A DNA stretch of 41,864 bases, from assembly GCA_905205065.1 (NCBI GenBank), contig CAJLCI010000024.1, positions 1 through 41,864 of the forward strand, given 5' to 3'. This DNA is from an uncultured Eubacteriales bacterium (GTDB lineage Bacteria; Bacillota; Clostridia; Oscillospirales; CAG-272). The position numbers and the translations under genes were made by a program. Below are positions 1-8,229 of the stretch, one piece after another. Below the pieces are notes generated by a model. That model worked only from the letters and a program-made list of their open reading frames with translations, did no database searches and had not been told where the DNA came from. Each line of letters starts with the position of its first letter. Positions within the stretch are counted from its first letter, which is position 1.

Positions 1-76
1 GTGATAGTTTGACATGCGGAAAAGTTTGACTTGTTTGGGATATATTTTGAGTTCTGAGTGAAATGAGGTATTATAT

Positions 77-2500
77 ATGAGTCCTAATGGCATACAAGAT
101 GATCTAAGAGAATCTCTTGAACGCAAGTTATCGTGTTACTTGGGAACATCTCCGGAAGATGCAACTAAGAAACAGATGTATAAAGCAGTAATCCTTTGCG
201 TAAAGGATATTCTCATGCAGAAGCGTTCTGAATTTAAGGAGCAGGTGAAAAAGCAGCAGGCTAAAAAAGTCTATTATATGTGCATGGAATTTTTAATTGG
301 CCCCTCTCTGAGGAACAATCTTAAGAATCTTAGCATTGAAGATGACTTTAATAGGGTATTAAATGATATGAGTTTCAGTCTCACCGAGCTTTATGACGCA
401 GAACCCGATCCTGGCCTTGGCAACGGAGGACTTGGAAGACTTGCAGCTTGCTTTATGGATTCGCTGACTACGCTTGATTATCCTGTGACAGGTTTTACCT
501 TGTGCTATGAATACGGTCTGTTCAAACAGAAAATTGTAGATGGAAATCAGGTTGAGCTTCCGGATACATGGCTTTCAGGCGCTGACGGATGGCTGGTTCC
601 GCGAAGTGACAAAAGCTTTTCGGTACGTTTCGGAGGACGTATAACCGAAAATTGGGAGAGCGGCAAGTTAAGCATTATTCACGAGGGGTATGATGAAGTG
701 ACAGCCGTACCTTACGATATTCTTATATCCGGATCTGACTGTAATGCCGTAAACAATCTTCGGCTTTGGCGTGCGCGCAGCTCTACAAATATTGATATGA
801 GTCTTTTTTCGCAGGGGCAGTATGAACGCGCAATGCAGGAAAGTACAAATGCCGAGGTTATCTCAAAGGTACTCTATCCTTCGGACGAGCATGACGAGGG
901 GAAACTTCTTCGTCTCAGTCAGCAGTATTTTCTTGTCTCAGCTTCGCTGCAATGTATAATTGCTGATCATCTTACCGCATATGGCTCTTTGTATAATTTT
1001 TCCGAAAAGGTGGCAATTCATATTAACGATACACATCCGGCTCTTGTAATTCCGGAGCTTATGCGTATTCTTATGGATGTCTATTCTTATTCATGGGACA
1101 AAGCATGGTCTGTCGTATCATCTGTCGTCTCATACACCAATCATACAGTTATGCCGGAGGCACTCGAATGTTGGAACGTGGATTTGTTTAAGCTTAAGCT
1201 GCCCAGAATCTATATGATAACGGAGGAAATAAACCGCAGGCTTTGCGCCGATTTATGGAAGCTCTATCCCGGAGACTGGGACAGAATTTCAAGAATGGCG
1301 GTTATTGGATATAATCAAGTTCGTATGGCTAATCTCAGCGTAGCGGCATCTCATGCTGTAAACGGAGTTTCGGAGCTTCATTCAGATATTTTGAAAAAAA
1401 CCGTTTTTCATGATTATTACAAGGCTATGCCGTACAAATTCCGAAATGTGACCAACGGAATTGCGCATCGCAGATGGCTTTGCTATTCCAATCCGGAGCT
1501 TTCCGGGCTTATCCGAGAGTGTATCGGAGAGGATTTCAGAAAAGATCCTCAGTGTCTTTCTGATTTTAAAAAATTTGGAGAAGATTCCTCCGTGCTTGAC
1601 AGACTGACGGAAATAAAGCTGCACAATAAACAGCGTTTTGCAGAATGGCTCAGCAGGACAAAGGGAATTTCGATAGACACATCATCTATATTTGATGTGC
1701 AGGTGAAGAGAATTCATGAGTATAAGAGACAGACTCTTAATATTCTTAAAATAATTGCTTATTATAATGAGCTTCTTGAAAATCCGAATGCGGATATTGC
1801 TCCGTGTACTTTTATTTTTGGGGGAAAGGCTGCGCCCGGATATTACCTTGCTAAAGATATAATAAAACTTATTTGGAGTCTTGGAGAGGAAATATCGCAT
1901 AATTCAAGGGTACGCGATAAAATAAAGGTGATTTTTCTTGAAGATTATAATGTGAGCGCGGCGGAAATTCTGATTCCTGCGTCGGACATCAGCGAGCAGA
2001 TATCACTTGCCGGCAAAGAAGCAAGCGGAACCGGCTGCATGAAATTTATGATAAACGGCGCGCTTACAATAGGTACGCTCGACGGGGCAAATGTTGAGAT
2101 GCGGAATGCGGTAGGACGTGACAATATCTATATTTTCGGTCTCGACGCGCATGAGGTTGACGAGATTTGGAAAGCGGGCTATGACTCTGGGGTTTATTAC
2201 AGGAAAAGTCAGGCTTTAGCCGGTGTTATGAACACGCTTCGCGGTGGATTTGCAGGCAGCAGATTTTCAAATTTGGTAAACTATTTTATGTATAGCCATG
2301 GTATTTCAGATCCTTATATGTGTTTTGCTGATTTTGAATCTTATATGAATGTATCATCAAAGATAAGAGCTGACTATGAGAATAAAATCGAGTGGCAGAA
2401 AAAGGCTCTTTACAATATAGCAGGAGCGGGATTTTTCTCATCGGACCGCAGTATAGTGGATTATGCGGAAAATATCTGGGAAATATATCCTGTTAATTGA
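77..2500 (+). CDS. glgP: Glycogen/starch (maltodextrin) phosphorylase, GT35
   Basis: Phosphorolysis of alpha-1,4-glucans to glucose-1-phosphate in the cytoplasm, using pyridoxal phosphate. The 807-residue length is normal for the family. The PLP-site block EASGTGCMKFMINGALTIG starts near residue 648, which puts the Schiff-base lysine at about K656. The N-terminal glycine-rich stretch DPGLGNGGLGRLAACFMDSL is also typical. The start is an ATG behind TGAGGT at a normal distance. The next gene forward is a GH13 amylase, so the two probably cooperate in storage-glucan or maltodextrin use, although 293 bases of repetitive spacer separate them. Both strongly conserved blocks are intact, so it should be active. 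The exact substrate (glycogen or maltodextrin) cannot be told from sequence. Confidence 0.96.
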   Translation: MSPNGIQDDLRESLERKLSCYLGTSPEDATKKQMYKAVILCVKDILMQKRSEFKEQVKKQQAKKVYYMCMEFLIGPSLRNNLKNLSIEDDFNRVLNDMSFSLTELYDAEPDPGLGNGGLGRLAACFMDSLTTLDYPVTGFTLCYEYGLFKQKIVDGNQVELPDTWLSGADGWLVPRSDKSFSVRFGGRITENWESGKLSIIHEGYDEVTAVPYDILISGSDCNAVNNLRLWRARSSTNIDMSLFSQGQYERAMQESTNAEVISKVLYPSDEHDEGKLLRLSQQYFLVSASLQCIIADHLTAYGSLYNFSEKVAIHINDTHPALVIPELMRILMDVYSYSWDKAWSVVSSVVSYTNHTVMPEALECWNVDLFKLKLPRIYMITEEINRRLCADLWKLYPGDWDRISRMAVIGYNQVRMANLSVAASHAVNGVSELHSDILKKTVFHDYYKAMPYKFRNVTNGIAHRRWLCYSNPELSGLIRECIGEDFRKDPQCLSDFKKFGEDSSVLDRLTEIKLHNKQRFAEWLSRTKGISIDTSSIFDVQVKRIHEYKRQTLNILKIIAYYNELLENPNADIAPCTFIFGGKAAPGYYLAKDIIKLIWSLGEEISHNSRVRDKIKVIFLEDYNVSAAEILIPASDISEQISLAGKEASGTGCMKFMINGALTIGTLDGANVEMRNAVGRDNIYIFGLDAHEVDEIWKAGYDSGVYYRKSQALAGVMNTLRGGFAGSRFSNLVNYFMYSHGISDPYMCFADFESYMNVSSKIRADYENKIEWQKKALYNIAGAGFFSSDRSIVDYAENIWEIYPVN

Positions 2501-2564
2501 GTTGTTTTCTCATGGACTCGGATATTTATAACTATAGGTGAGATGCTACCGTCTATAAGACGAT

Positions 2565-2705
2565 TATGTGTAAATGCATTCGCATGTAAAAGTGTTAATG
2601 TACAAAAGTTCGCATATAAGGTGTTCGTGTATAAAATTGTTTGAGTACAAAGGTGTTAGTGTACAAGGTGTTGGAGTGCAAAGGGCGTGTGAAGGCGTTC
2701 GCATC
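2565..2705. repeat. Degenerate tandem repeat in the glgP-amylase spacer, unit about 15-17 bp
   Basis: The spacer between glgP and the amylase carries roughly eight to ten imperfect copies of a unit resembling GTTNGNGTAYAAAGGT, for example GTTCGTGTATAAAATT, GTTTGAGTACAAAGGT and GTTAGTGTACAAGGT one after another. There is no open frame of note and no unique spacer between copies, so this is not a CRISPR array. The rest of the gap up to the amylase shows no clear promoter or terminator. Confidence 0.65.
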
Positions 2706-2793
2706 TGTACTGTCAGCTTAAGTTCACTTTTTCTGGTGGCGGAATAATCTGCCGCCGAAATGAAATGCCCTATGACTGAGCTTATGCTCCTTA

Positions 2794-4872
2794 TTGAATG
2801 TGGAAAGCACGGTTATTGATATGTCTTTATGTGACAGTATTTTTGAATATAAATATCAGATTTATGAAAGCGACAAATTTGAACATTCCGAATTTGAACC
2901 TGACAAATTTAACCCCAACGGATTTTGCCCAGACGGATTTAAATTTAAGCCAGGCAAATTTAGATCCGACGGCTTTGAAATCAACGGATTTAAAAACGAC
3001 AAATTTGAAATCGACGTCAGCTTGACCGGTGCAATTTGCAATACCGGTAAAATACGGTTTGTCGTTTCAGTTCCCGACTTTGTTTATGTTGATTCTCTGA
3101 TTATGTATATTCATTCGGACGGTTTGGGCGATGATGACGGAGAACGCCACGCTTCATATCGTTTGGAATATACGGGTCATAACGACGCAGAGAATTTTTT
3201 TGAAAAGGTAATAACTGCGGAAGAGCTTAGCTCATTGTCGGACCGTGGTCTTTATTATTATTACTATTCTGTTTCTGACGGTTTTGATTCGGGGTGTTAC
3301 GGCGGAGAGGAACCGATCAGGCTTCTCCGCTCGGAGAGCATATGCGAACGTCAGCTTATGCTCTATGACCGTGATTTTGAAACTCCTGCCTTTATGAAGG
3401 GCGGTATTATATATCATATTTTTGTAGATAGATTTTCTTCGTCAGGTCGCGCCGAAGCTAAAAAAGACGCTGTTATAAATTATGATTGGGATAATGGAAT
3501 ACCAATGTATCCTCCGTACAGAGGAGCTCCGCTTAAGAACAATGAATTTTTCGGAGGAGATCTTTGGGGTGTAATCGAAAAACTTGACTATATCCAGTCT
3601 TTTGGCGTAAATGTGATATATCTTAGCCCCATATTTGAATCACCGTCCAATCATAAGTATGATACTGCTGATTATATGCATGTTGATTCTATGTTCGGAG
3701 GAGAGGAAGCTTTTGCAGAACTTTGCGCGGAATGCCGCAGGAGGGATATTTATGTAATTCTGGACGGTGTATTTAATCATACGGGCGCGGACAGTATTTA
3801 TTTTAACAAGTATAATCACTATGACAGCGTTGGCGCGTACAATTCAAAAAGTTCTCCTTTTTATCCCTGGTATAATTTTTATTCATATCCGGACAAATAT
3901 GAATGTTGGTGGGGTGTCGATATTCTTCCGCGTGTAAATTGCAGCTGTGAAGGTTATCGCGAATTTATACTGGGAGAAAACGGAGTTGTAAAGAAATATA
4001 TGCGTCTCGGGGCCTCAGGTTTTCGTCTTGATGTTGCGGACGAGCTTTCCGACGGTTTTATATCAGGAATACGATCTGCGGTAAAAGAGGAAAATCCAGA
4101 CGGTTTGATACTGGGCGAAGTATGGGAGGATGCGTCAAATAAAATTTCATACGGTATACGCCGCCGTTATTTGCAGGGATATGAACTTGATTCGGTTATG
4201 AATTATCCTTTGCGCGAAGCCGTAATTATGTATATTCTTTACGGAGAATGTGAAAAGATGAGAAGCGCGACGGAGGGTATTTACCGCAGATATCCGAAAT
4301 GCGTGTGTGATGTTCTTATGAATTTTCTCGGCACGCATGATACTAAACGTATACTGACGGTTTTCGGAGGCGATTCCGGTGACGGAAGAACTGCTGACGA
4401 GCTCGCTCATATGAAATTGGAAAGAGAACAGCTGAAGATGGGAATTAACCGGCTTAAAAGAGCGTATGTTATAGTGGCTGCAATGTTCGGTGTACCGTCT
4501 GTTTTTTACGGTGATGAAGCTGGTCTTGAGGGATACGATGATCCTTTTTGCCGCAGACCGTTTCCGTGGAAACACCAGAATAATGAGCTTACTTCATTCT
4601 TTCGCCGTATTGGAAAATTACGCAGAAGTGAAAAGGTATTCCGGGAGGGATTTTTCAGGCTTATTGTCTGTACACCGGATTTATTTGTTTTTCATAGATA
4701 TAATGACGAGGAACGGCTTATTATTTGTGTTACGCGAGATAAAAATATACGATACGAGCTGGATGTTCCCTCCTGTTGTATTGAAGATACCTCTGGTTCA
4801 GGACTTGAAGGAATGTTTTTAAAGGAAGCCGAGCTTTCCGCGGAATCTGCATATATATTTAAAGAGAACTGA
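2794..4872 (+). CDS. GH13 alpha-amylase family protein (neopullulanase/cyclomaltodextrinase type)
   Basis: Hydrolyses alpha-glucans, most likely maltodextrins or cyclodextrins. All four GH13 signature regions are visible: DGVFNHTG (D324), GFRLDVADE (nucleophile D413), GEVWED (acid/base E442) and FLGTHDT (D516). No signal peptide is seen, so the enzyme is probably cytoplasmic. The domain before the barrel (about 70-190) could be a CBM34-like N domain. Residues 27-73 are odd: nine pentapeptide-spaced units of the form D/N-K/G-F-x-x, encoded by a 15-base DNA repeat. The start is uncertain. TTG 2794 gives the longest frame but has no good ribosome site. GTG 2800 and ATG 2821 are in frame, and 2821 has GGAAAG about 14 bases upstream. 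A 75-codon frame starting at ATG 2798 overlaps it. Confidence 0.9.
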   Translation: MNVESTVIDMSLCDSIFEYKYQIYESDKFEHSEFEPDKFNPNGFCPDGFKFKPGKFRSDGFEINGFKNDKFEIDVSLTGAICNTGKIRFVVSVPDFVYVDSLIMYIHSDGLGDDDGERHASYRLEYTGHNDAENFFEKVITAEELSSLSDRGLYYYYYSVSDGFDSGCYGGEEPIRLLRSESICERQLMLYDRDFETPAFMKGGIIYHIFVDRFSSSGRAEAKKDAVINYDWDNGIPMYPPYRGAPLKNNEFFGGDLWGVIEKLDYIQSFGVNVIYLSPIFESPSNHKYDTADYMHVDSMFGGEEAFAELCAECRRRDIYVILDGVFNHTGADSIYFNKYNHYDSVGAYNSKSSPFYPWYNFYSYPDKYECWWGVDILPRVNCSCEGYREFILGENGVVKKYMRLGASGFRLDVADELSDGFISGIRSAVKEENPDGLILGEVWEDASNKISYGIRRRYLQGYELDSVMNYPLREAVIMYILYGECEKMRSATEGIYRRYPKCVCDVLMNFLGTHDTKRILTVFGGDSGDGRTADELAHMKLEREQLKMGINRLKRAYVIVAAMFGVPSVFYGDEAGLEGYDDPFCRRPFPWKHQNNELTSFFRRIGKLRRSEKVFREGFFRLIVCTPDLFVFHRYNDEERLIICVTRDKNIRYELDVPSCCIEDTSGSGLEGMFLKEAELSAESAYIFKEN
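2872..3012 (+). repeat. 15-bp coding tandem repeat in the amylase N-terminus
   Basis: Nine consecutive units, eight of 15 bases and one of 21 bases, encode DKFEH, SEFEP, DKFNP, NGFCP, DGFKFKP, GKFRS, DGFEI, NGFKN and DKFEI. The invariant core is a TTT codon at the third position of each unit. In the frame that opens at ATG 2798 the same DNA reads as A/T-N/D-L-x-x units, for example ATNLN, PTDFA, STDLK and TTNLK, which resembles the pentapeptide-repeat family consensus. Confidence 0.85.
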
Positions 4873-4885
4873 TTGTCAATAAATT

Positions 4886-4932
4886 ATGAAGCTGTCTCAC
4901 GCCTCCTTTAGATAGGCGTGAGACAGCTTCAT
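4886..4932. terminator. Bidirectional terminator between convergent genes
   Basis: A perfect 19-bp inverted repeat, arms 4886-4904 and 4914-4932 with a 9-base loop, lies between the forward amylase end and the reverse alpha-galactosidase end. A T run follows on the forward side. It can serve both genes. Confidence 0.9.
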
Positions 4933-4949
4933 TCAAGTAAATTTTTGGT

Positions 4950-7130
4950 TTAGTCTTTGCATTCGGCAAGATAAATCTGAATACTGTCTCCGTCATTGCA
5001 TATAATACCGGAAATATTAATCCCAGAGTTCATAAGCAATGCTCCGGAATAAATTTCGCCGTCAAATGAGTTTTTATAGAATTTATTCTTGTCAAGACCT
5101 GCGAATTTCAGGAAGAATAATCCGCTTTCAATTTTCCTCATTATTACAGCGGTAAAAAGAGCCTCTGACTTATCGGGAGCTACAAGTCCCCATGCGCAGC
5201 GGAAATTGTCAAAATACGGATCAATTAGTCTGTAAAGATCACCGTAATGAGTCAGATTGTAGTATTTGTGGTAATCTTCAACCTGTTTTTTTATAATTTC
5301 CTTTTCATCATACGTTAATTTTGTAGGATCGAGCTCGTATCCGAAGGTACCCCACTGAGCTATATTGCCCTTTGTTTTGTAGCCTGTTCTGTTGCTTGCC
5401 GAAACATGCGCTCCCACAGTTTGCGCCGGATAGCATAAGGATGTTCCGAACTGAATTGTAAGGCGCTCAATAGGATCTGTGTTGTCGCTTGCCCATATCT
5501 GAGGAGAATAATAAAGCATTCCAGGGTCGAATCTTCCTCCGCCTCCCGAACAGTTTTCCAACAGAATATTCGGGAATGCCTTAGTAAAGCGATCCATAAG
5601 ATCGTAGGTACCCAGGATGAAACGGTGGAAAAATTCTTTTGCTCTTTCAGGAGGGAGCAGTGCCGAACCTGCTTCGGAGATATTTCTGTTGAAGTCCCAT
5701 TTCAGGTAATCAATTTTATATTTTGAAATTACCTCCGACATCTGTTGGAAGATATTATCTCTTACGTCTTCTCTCGAAACATCGAGTACATATTGATGCC
5801 TTGCAATTGAGGGAGCTCTTCCCGGGACATGAACAAGCCAATCGGGATGTTTTTTGAAAAGCTCTGAATCGGGTGAGATCATTTCCGGTTCGTACCATAT
5901 GCCGAATTTCATTCCCAACGCGTTTACCCTGTCGATAAGCACGCCCAGACCTCCCGGCAGCTTTTCTTCATTGACGTACCAATCTCCGAGAGAGCAGGTG
6001 TCATTGTTTCGTTTTCCGAACCAGCCGTCGTCCATGACAAGCATTTCTATACCGAGTTCTTTTGCGTTTTCGGCAAATTCGACAAGTTTATCGGTATTGA
6101 AATCAAAGAAGGCTGCTTCCCAGCTGTTTATAAGAAGGGGGCGTTTTTCGTATTTATATTTGCCCCGTACAAGGTTATTGTTATAGAGTTTATGATATGT
6201 TCGGCTCATGCCTCCGAGACCCTGACAGGAATATACCAAAACGGCCTCCGGGGTTTGGAAGCTTTCACCCGGTTCGAGATGCCAGGAAAAATCCTCTGGA
6301 TTTATACCCATAATAATTCTTGTTGTGCCTGAATAATTGCATTCGGCGGATATTTCAAAATTTCCGCTGTAAACAAGATTGAAGCTGTAAGCGTCGCCCT
6401 GTTCTTCACCGGCTCCGTGTCTGAGAAGAGCCGCAAATGGGTTTTGATTATGGCTTGAAACGCCTCTTTTGCTTCCTACACCCTGAATTCCGTGTGCAAG
6501 TTTTCTTTGCTCTCGGCATCTTTCTTTTGCATGTCTGCCATATAGTGTAATAAAATCAAAATCCATTGAAGGAAAATCAACGCACGAGCTGAATATTCTC
6601 TCGATGTCTACGGAAACTTTTCCGTGATTTTCAGCTCTGACGCTTTTTGTAATTACATCGAGATTGTTGAATGCGGTATATATAAGAGTGATTTTTATAC
6701 CTGTCAGATTATCTTCTGCAAGGATTTCCAGTGTATCTGCTTCGCCGTTATCGTTTACATATACTGACGGCAGCGGTGCAAGAGACGGTTTTCCCTTATA
6801 GATATTGTGACTTACATAACGAATATCGGTTACGGAATTTCCGTCTGAATTATTAACTTTTAATGCGGAGATTCTGAAATCACCCGCACCGTATGCTGGA
6901 TACTCCATAGGAAGTACGTCGATAGACGTAGCTTCATCTTTGAAATTTGGATTGGACGGACTGAAAGATGCGCTTTTTAATCTCCTTGCATTGGGCCAAA
7001 GATTTATATCAGGAATTTTTGCTCCGTAATAGAGATTAAGAAGATAATTTTCGTCGAATATTCCTATAACGTAGCTGGATCCCGGAGTATCAAGCTTAAA
7101 TATTCTTTGTTGAGCGTCAAATGATATCAT
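4950..7130 (-). CDS. Alpha-galactosidase, GH36
   Basis: Releases alpha-1,6-linked galactose from raffinose-type oligosaccharides, melibiose or galactomannan side chains. The 726-residue length matches bacterial GH36 enzymes: N-terminal beta-sandwich, TIM barrel from about residue 325, and a C-terminal sheet domain. Visible motifs are MDDGWFGKR, GIWYEPEM, the nucleophile block YLKWDFNR (D479) and the acid/base block ASDNTD (D549). There is no signal peptide, so it is cytoplasmic and needs oligosaccharide uptake. The ATG has GGAGA about 9 bases upstream on the coding strand. It is transcribed separately from the isomerase that precedes it, since a stem-loop lies between them. No transporter is adjacent. 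Confidence 0.95.
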   Translation of the reverse strand: MISFDAQQRIFKLDTPGSSYVIGIFDENYLLNLYYGAKIPDINLWPNARRLKSASFSPSNPNFKDEATSIDVLPMEYPAYGAGDFRISALKVNNSDGNSVTDIRYVSHNIYKGKPSLAPLPSVYVNDNGEADTLEILAEDNLTGIKITLIYTAFNNLDVITKSVRAENHGKVSVDIERIFSSCVDFPSMDFDFITLYGRHAKERCREQRKLAHGIQGVGSKRGVSSHNQNPFAALLRHGAGEEQGDAYSFNLVYSGNFEISAECNYSGTTRIIMGINPEDFSWHLEPGESFQTPEAVLVYSCQGLGGMSRTYHKLYNNNLVRGKYKYEKRPLLINSWEAAFFDFNTDKLVEFAENAKELGIEMLVMDDGWFGKRNNDTCSLGDWYVNEEKLPGGLGVLIDRVNALGMKFGIWYEPEMISPDSELFKKHPDWLVHVPGRAPSIARHQYVLDVSREDVRDNIFQQMSEVISKYKIDYLKWDFNRNISEAGSALLPPERAKEFFHRFILGTYDLMDRFTKAFPNILLENCSGGGGRFDPGMLYYSPQIWASDNTDPIERLTIQFGTSLCYPAQTVGAHVSASNRTGYKTKGNIAQWGTFGYELDPTKLTYDEKEIIKKQVEDYHKYYNLTHYGDLYRLIDPYFDNFRCAWGLVAPDKSEALFTAVIMRKIESGLFFLKFAGLDKNKFYKNSFDGEIYSGALLMNSGINISGIICNDGDSIQIYLAECKD

Positions 7131-7230
7131 AAAATTTTTCTCCGTATAACTGAATAAAGATGTTCCTCCCTTTGGAACTTAGCTTGTTGTAATTTTAGGA
7201 TGCAAGGACATAACATCTTTTTCTGATTAA

Positions 7231-7263
7231 TAAAGCTACATTTTGGGTGAAAATGTAGCTTTA
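7231..7263 (-). terminator. Stem-loop downstream of the isomerase gene
   Basis: A perfect 14-bp inverted repeat (arms 7231-7244 and 7250-7263, 5-base loop) lies between the isomerase stop and the alpha-galactosidase start. The arms end in A/T runs, but there is no long T tract beyond the stem on the reverse strand. A terminator is likely but not certain. Confidence 0.65.
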
Positions 7264-7275
7264 TATTTAATATGT

Positions 7276-7313
7276 AATATAACTTTTAATATAAATTTTT
7301 AATATAACTTTTT
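7276..7313. repeat. Three AT-rich tandem copies of 12-13 bp covering the isomerase stop codon
   Basis: Three copies of AATATAACTTTTT-like units run directly into the 3' end of the isomerase gene and supply its last codons and stop. Confidence 0.6.
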
Positions 7314-8093
7314 GAGCTGCTGCGTGAGATAGTCAAACGCGAGCTGTATATCCTTTTCGGGAGTATCTCCGCATTCGCGTTCAATTGTAAGGAATCCGTC
7401 AAATCCTTCATCACGGAGAGCCGCCAGGTATTCAGGGAACGGTACGTTTCCATGTCCGAGAGGGAGCTCTTCGAATGTATCCGGTCCCGTTTTAATTCCG
7501 TCCTTTGCGTGTGTATGTACTATATAATCTTTAAGTATATGTACCGCTTCGACCGGATCCTGTCCGCAGAGCATTACAAAATTGGCGGGATCAAGGTTAA
7601 CTTTAGCGCTCTTTGTGTCGGTTTTCTCAAGAATTCCGCGCAGCTTTACTGCCTTTTCAGGGCCTGTCTCGGTCGCAAAGCAAACGCCTATTGAGTCGCC
7701 GTATTTGCCGAGAGTTTCGATTGTTTTGCAGATATTTTTATATTCAACGCTGCTTTCGTCATCAGGAACGTGACCAATATGGGTTGTAATAATGTGCGTA
7801 TCAAAGTCAACTGCGAGATCCATCATTTTCATTGTGCGCTTAATCTCTTCCTCGTTTTCGCCGTATGCGGAAAAGTCCATTCCAAAGTCAGCGCAGAGCG
7901 CAGAAAAACAAAGACCGTTTTCTCTGACGAATTTTAATATGTCGCGGCGGTCGTCGGCCGAAAGATTGTCGGGATCAAGTTCTCCTGATGTTACATATGG
8001 CTGAAGTCCTTTTGCTCCCATATCGCGTGCCTTTATTACGGCATCTTTGAAAGGAATACGGAAAGAAGACGGCATTACTCCAATTTTAAGCAT
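7299..8093 (-). CDS. Sugar phosphate isomerase/epimerase-like TIM barrel protein
   Basis: A xylose-isomerase-like (AP endonuclease 2 superfamily) barrel of 264 residues, the usual size. Metal-ligand-type blocks are in the expected order: ATETGPE, VNLDPANF, HTHAKDG and, near the C-terminus, FLTIERECGD. Family members are mostly ketose epimerases or inosose/keto-sugar enzymes, and the exact substrate cannot be read from sequence. It has a good ribosome site (AAAGGAG) ahead of its ATG. It lies 136 bases after ackA on the same strand, but that gap holds a consensus promoter pointing the other way. The alpha-galactosidase downstream suggests a role in sugar catabolism. Confidence 0.85.
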   Translation of the reverse strand: MLKIGVMPSSFRIPFKDAVIKARDMGAKGLQPYVTSGELDPDNLSADDRRDILKFVRENGLCFSALCADFGMDFSAYGENEEEIKRTMKMMDLAVDFDTHIITTHIGHVPDDESSVEYKNICKTIETLGKYGDSIGVCFATETGPEKAVKLRGILEKTDTKSAKVNLDPANFVMLCGQDPVEAVHILKDYIVHTHAKDGIKTGPDTFEELPLGHGNVPFPEYLAALRDEGFDGFLTIERECGDTPEKDIQLAFDYLTQQLKKLY

Positions 8094-8147
8094 ATTATTT
8101 ATCTCCTTTAATAATTATATTTTATTGTTTTCAATAAATCGGTTTAC

Positions 8148-8176
8148 TTGACAAAGCTGTCTGTATAAAGTATAAT
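8148..8176 (+). promoter_or_regulatory. Perfect consensus housekeeping promoter, antisense to ackA
   Basis: TTGACA (8148-8153), a 17-base spacer and TATAAT (8171-8176) all match the vegetative sigma consensus. It points forward although both flanking genes are on the reverse strand. A transcript starting near 8183 would run antisense into the ackA 3' end. A small inverted repeat (8191-8196/8208-8213) lies just downstream. Confidence 0.7.
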
Positions 8177-8229
8177 TAAAAATGTATATAAGCATATTAT
8201 CAACGCGTATGCTGACTATGTATTTATTA

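Noticed and set aside
1..76. Promoter of glgP (TTGACA at position 9)
   Set aside because: No minus-10 hexamer is at a suitable distance, and the upstream sequence is cut by the window edge.
2565..2705. Possible CRISPR array
   Set aside because: The units are 15-17 bases, adjoining, degenerate and without unique spacers, and no cas gene is present.
4850..4880. Reverse promoter with TTGACA at the amylase end
   Set aside because: The minus-10 (TATATA at 16 bases) is weak, and it would only read antisense into the amylase beyond a terminator hairpin.
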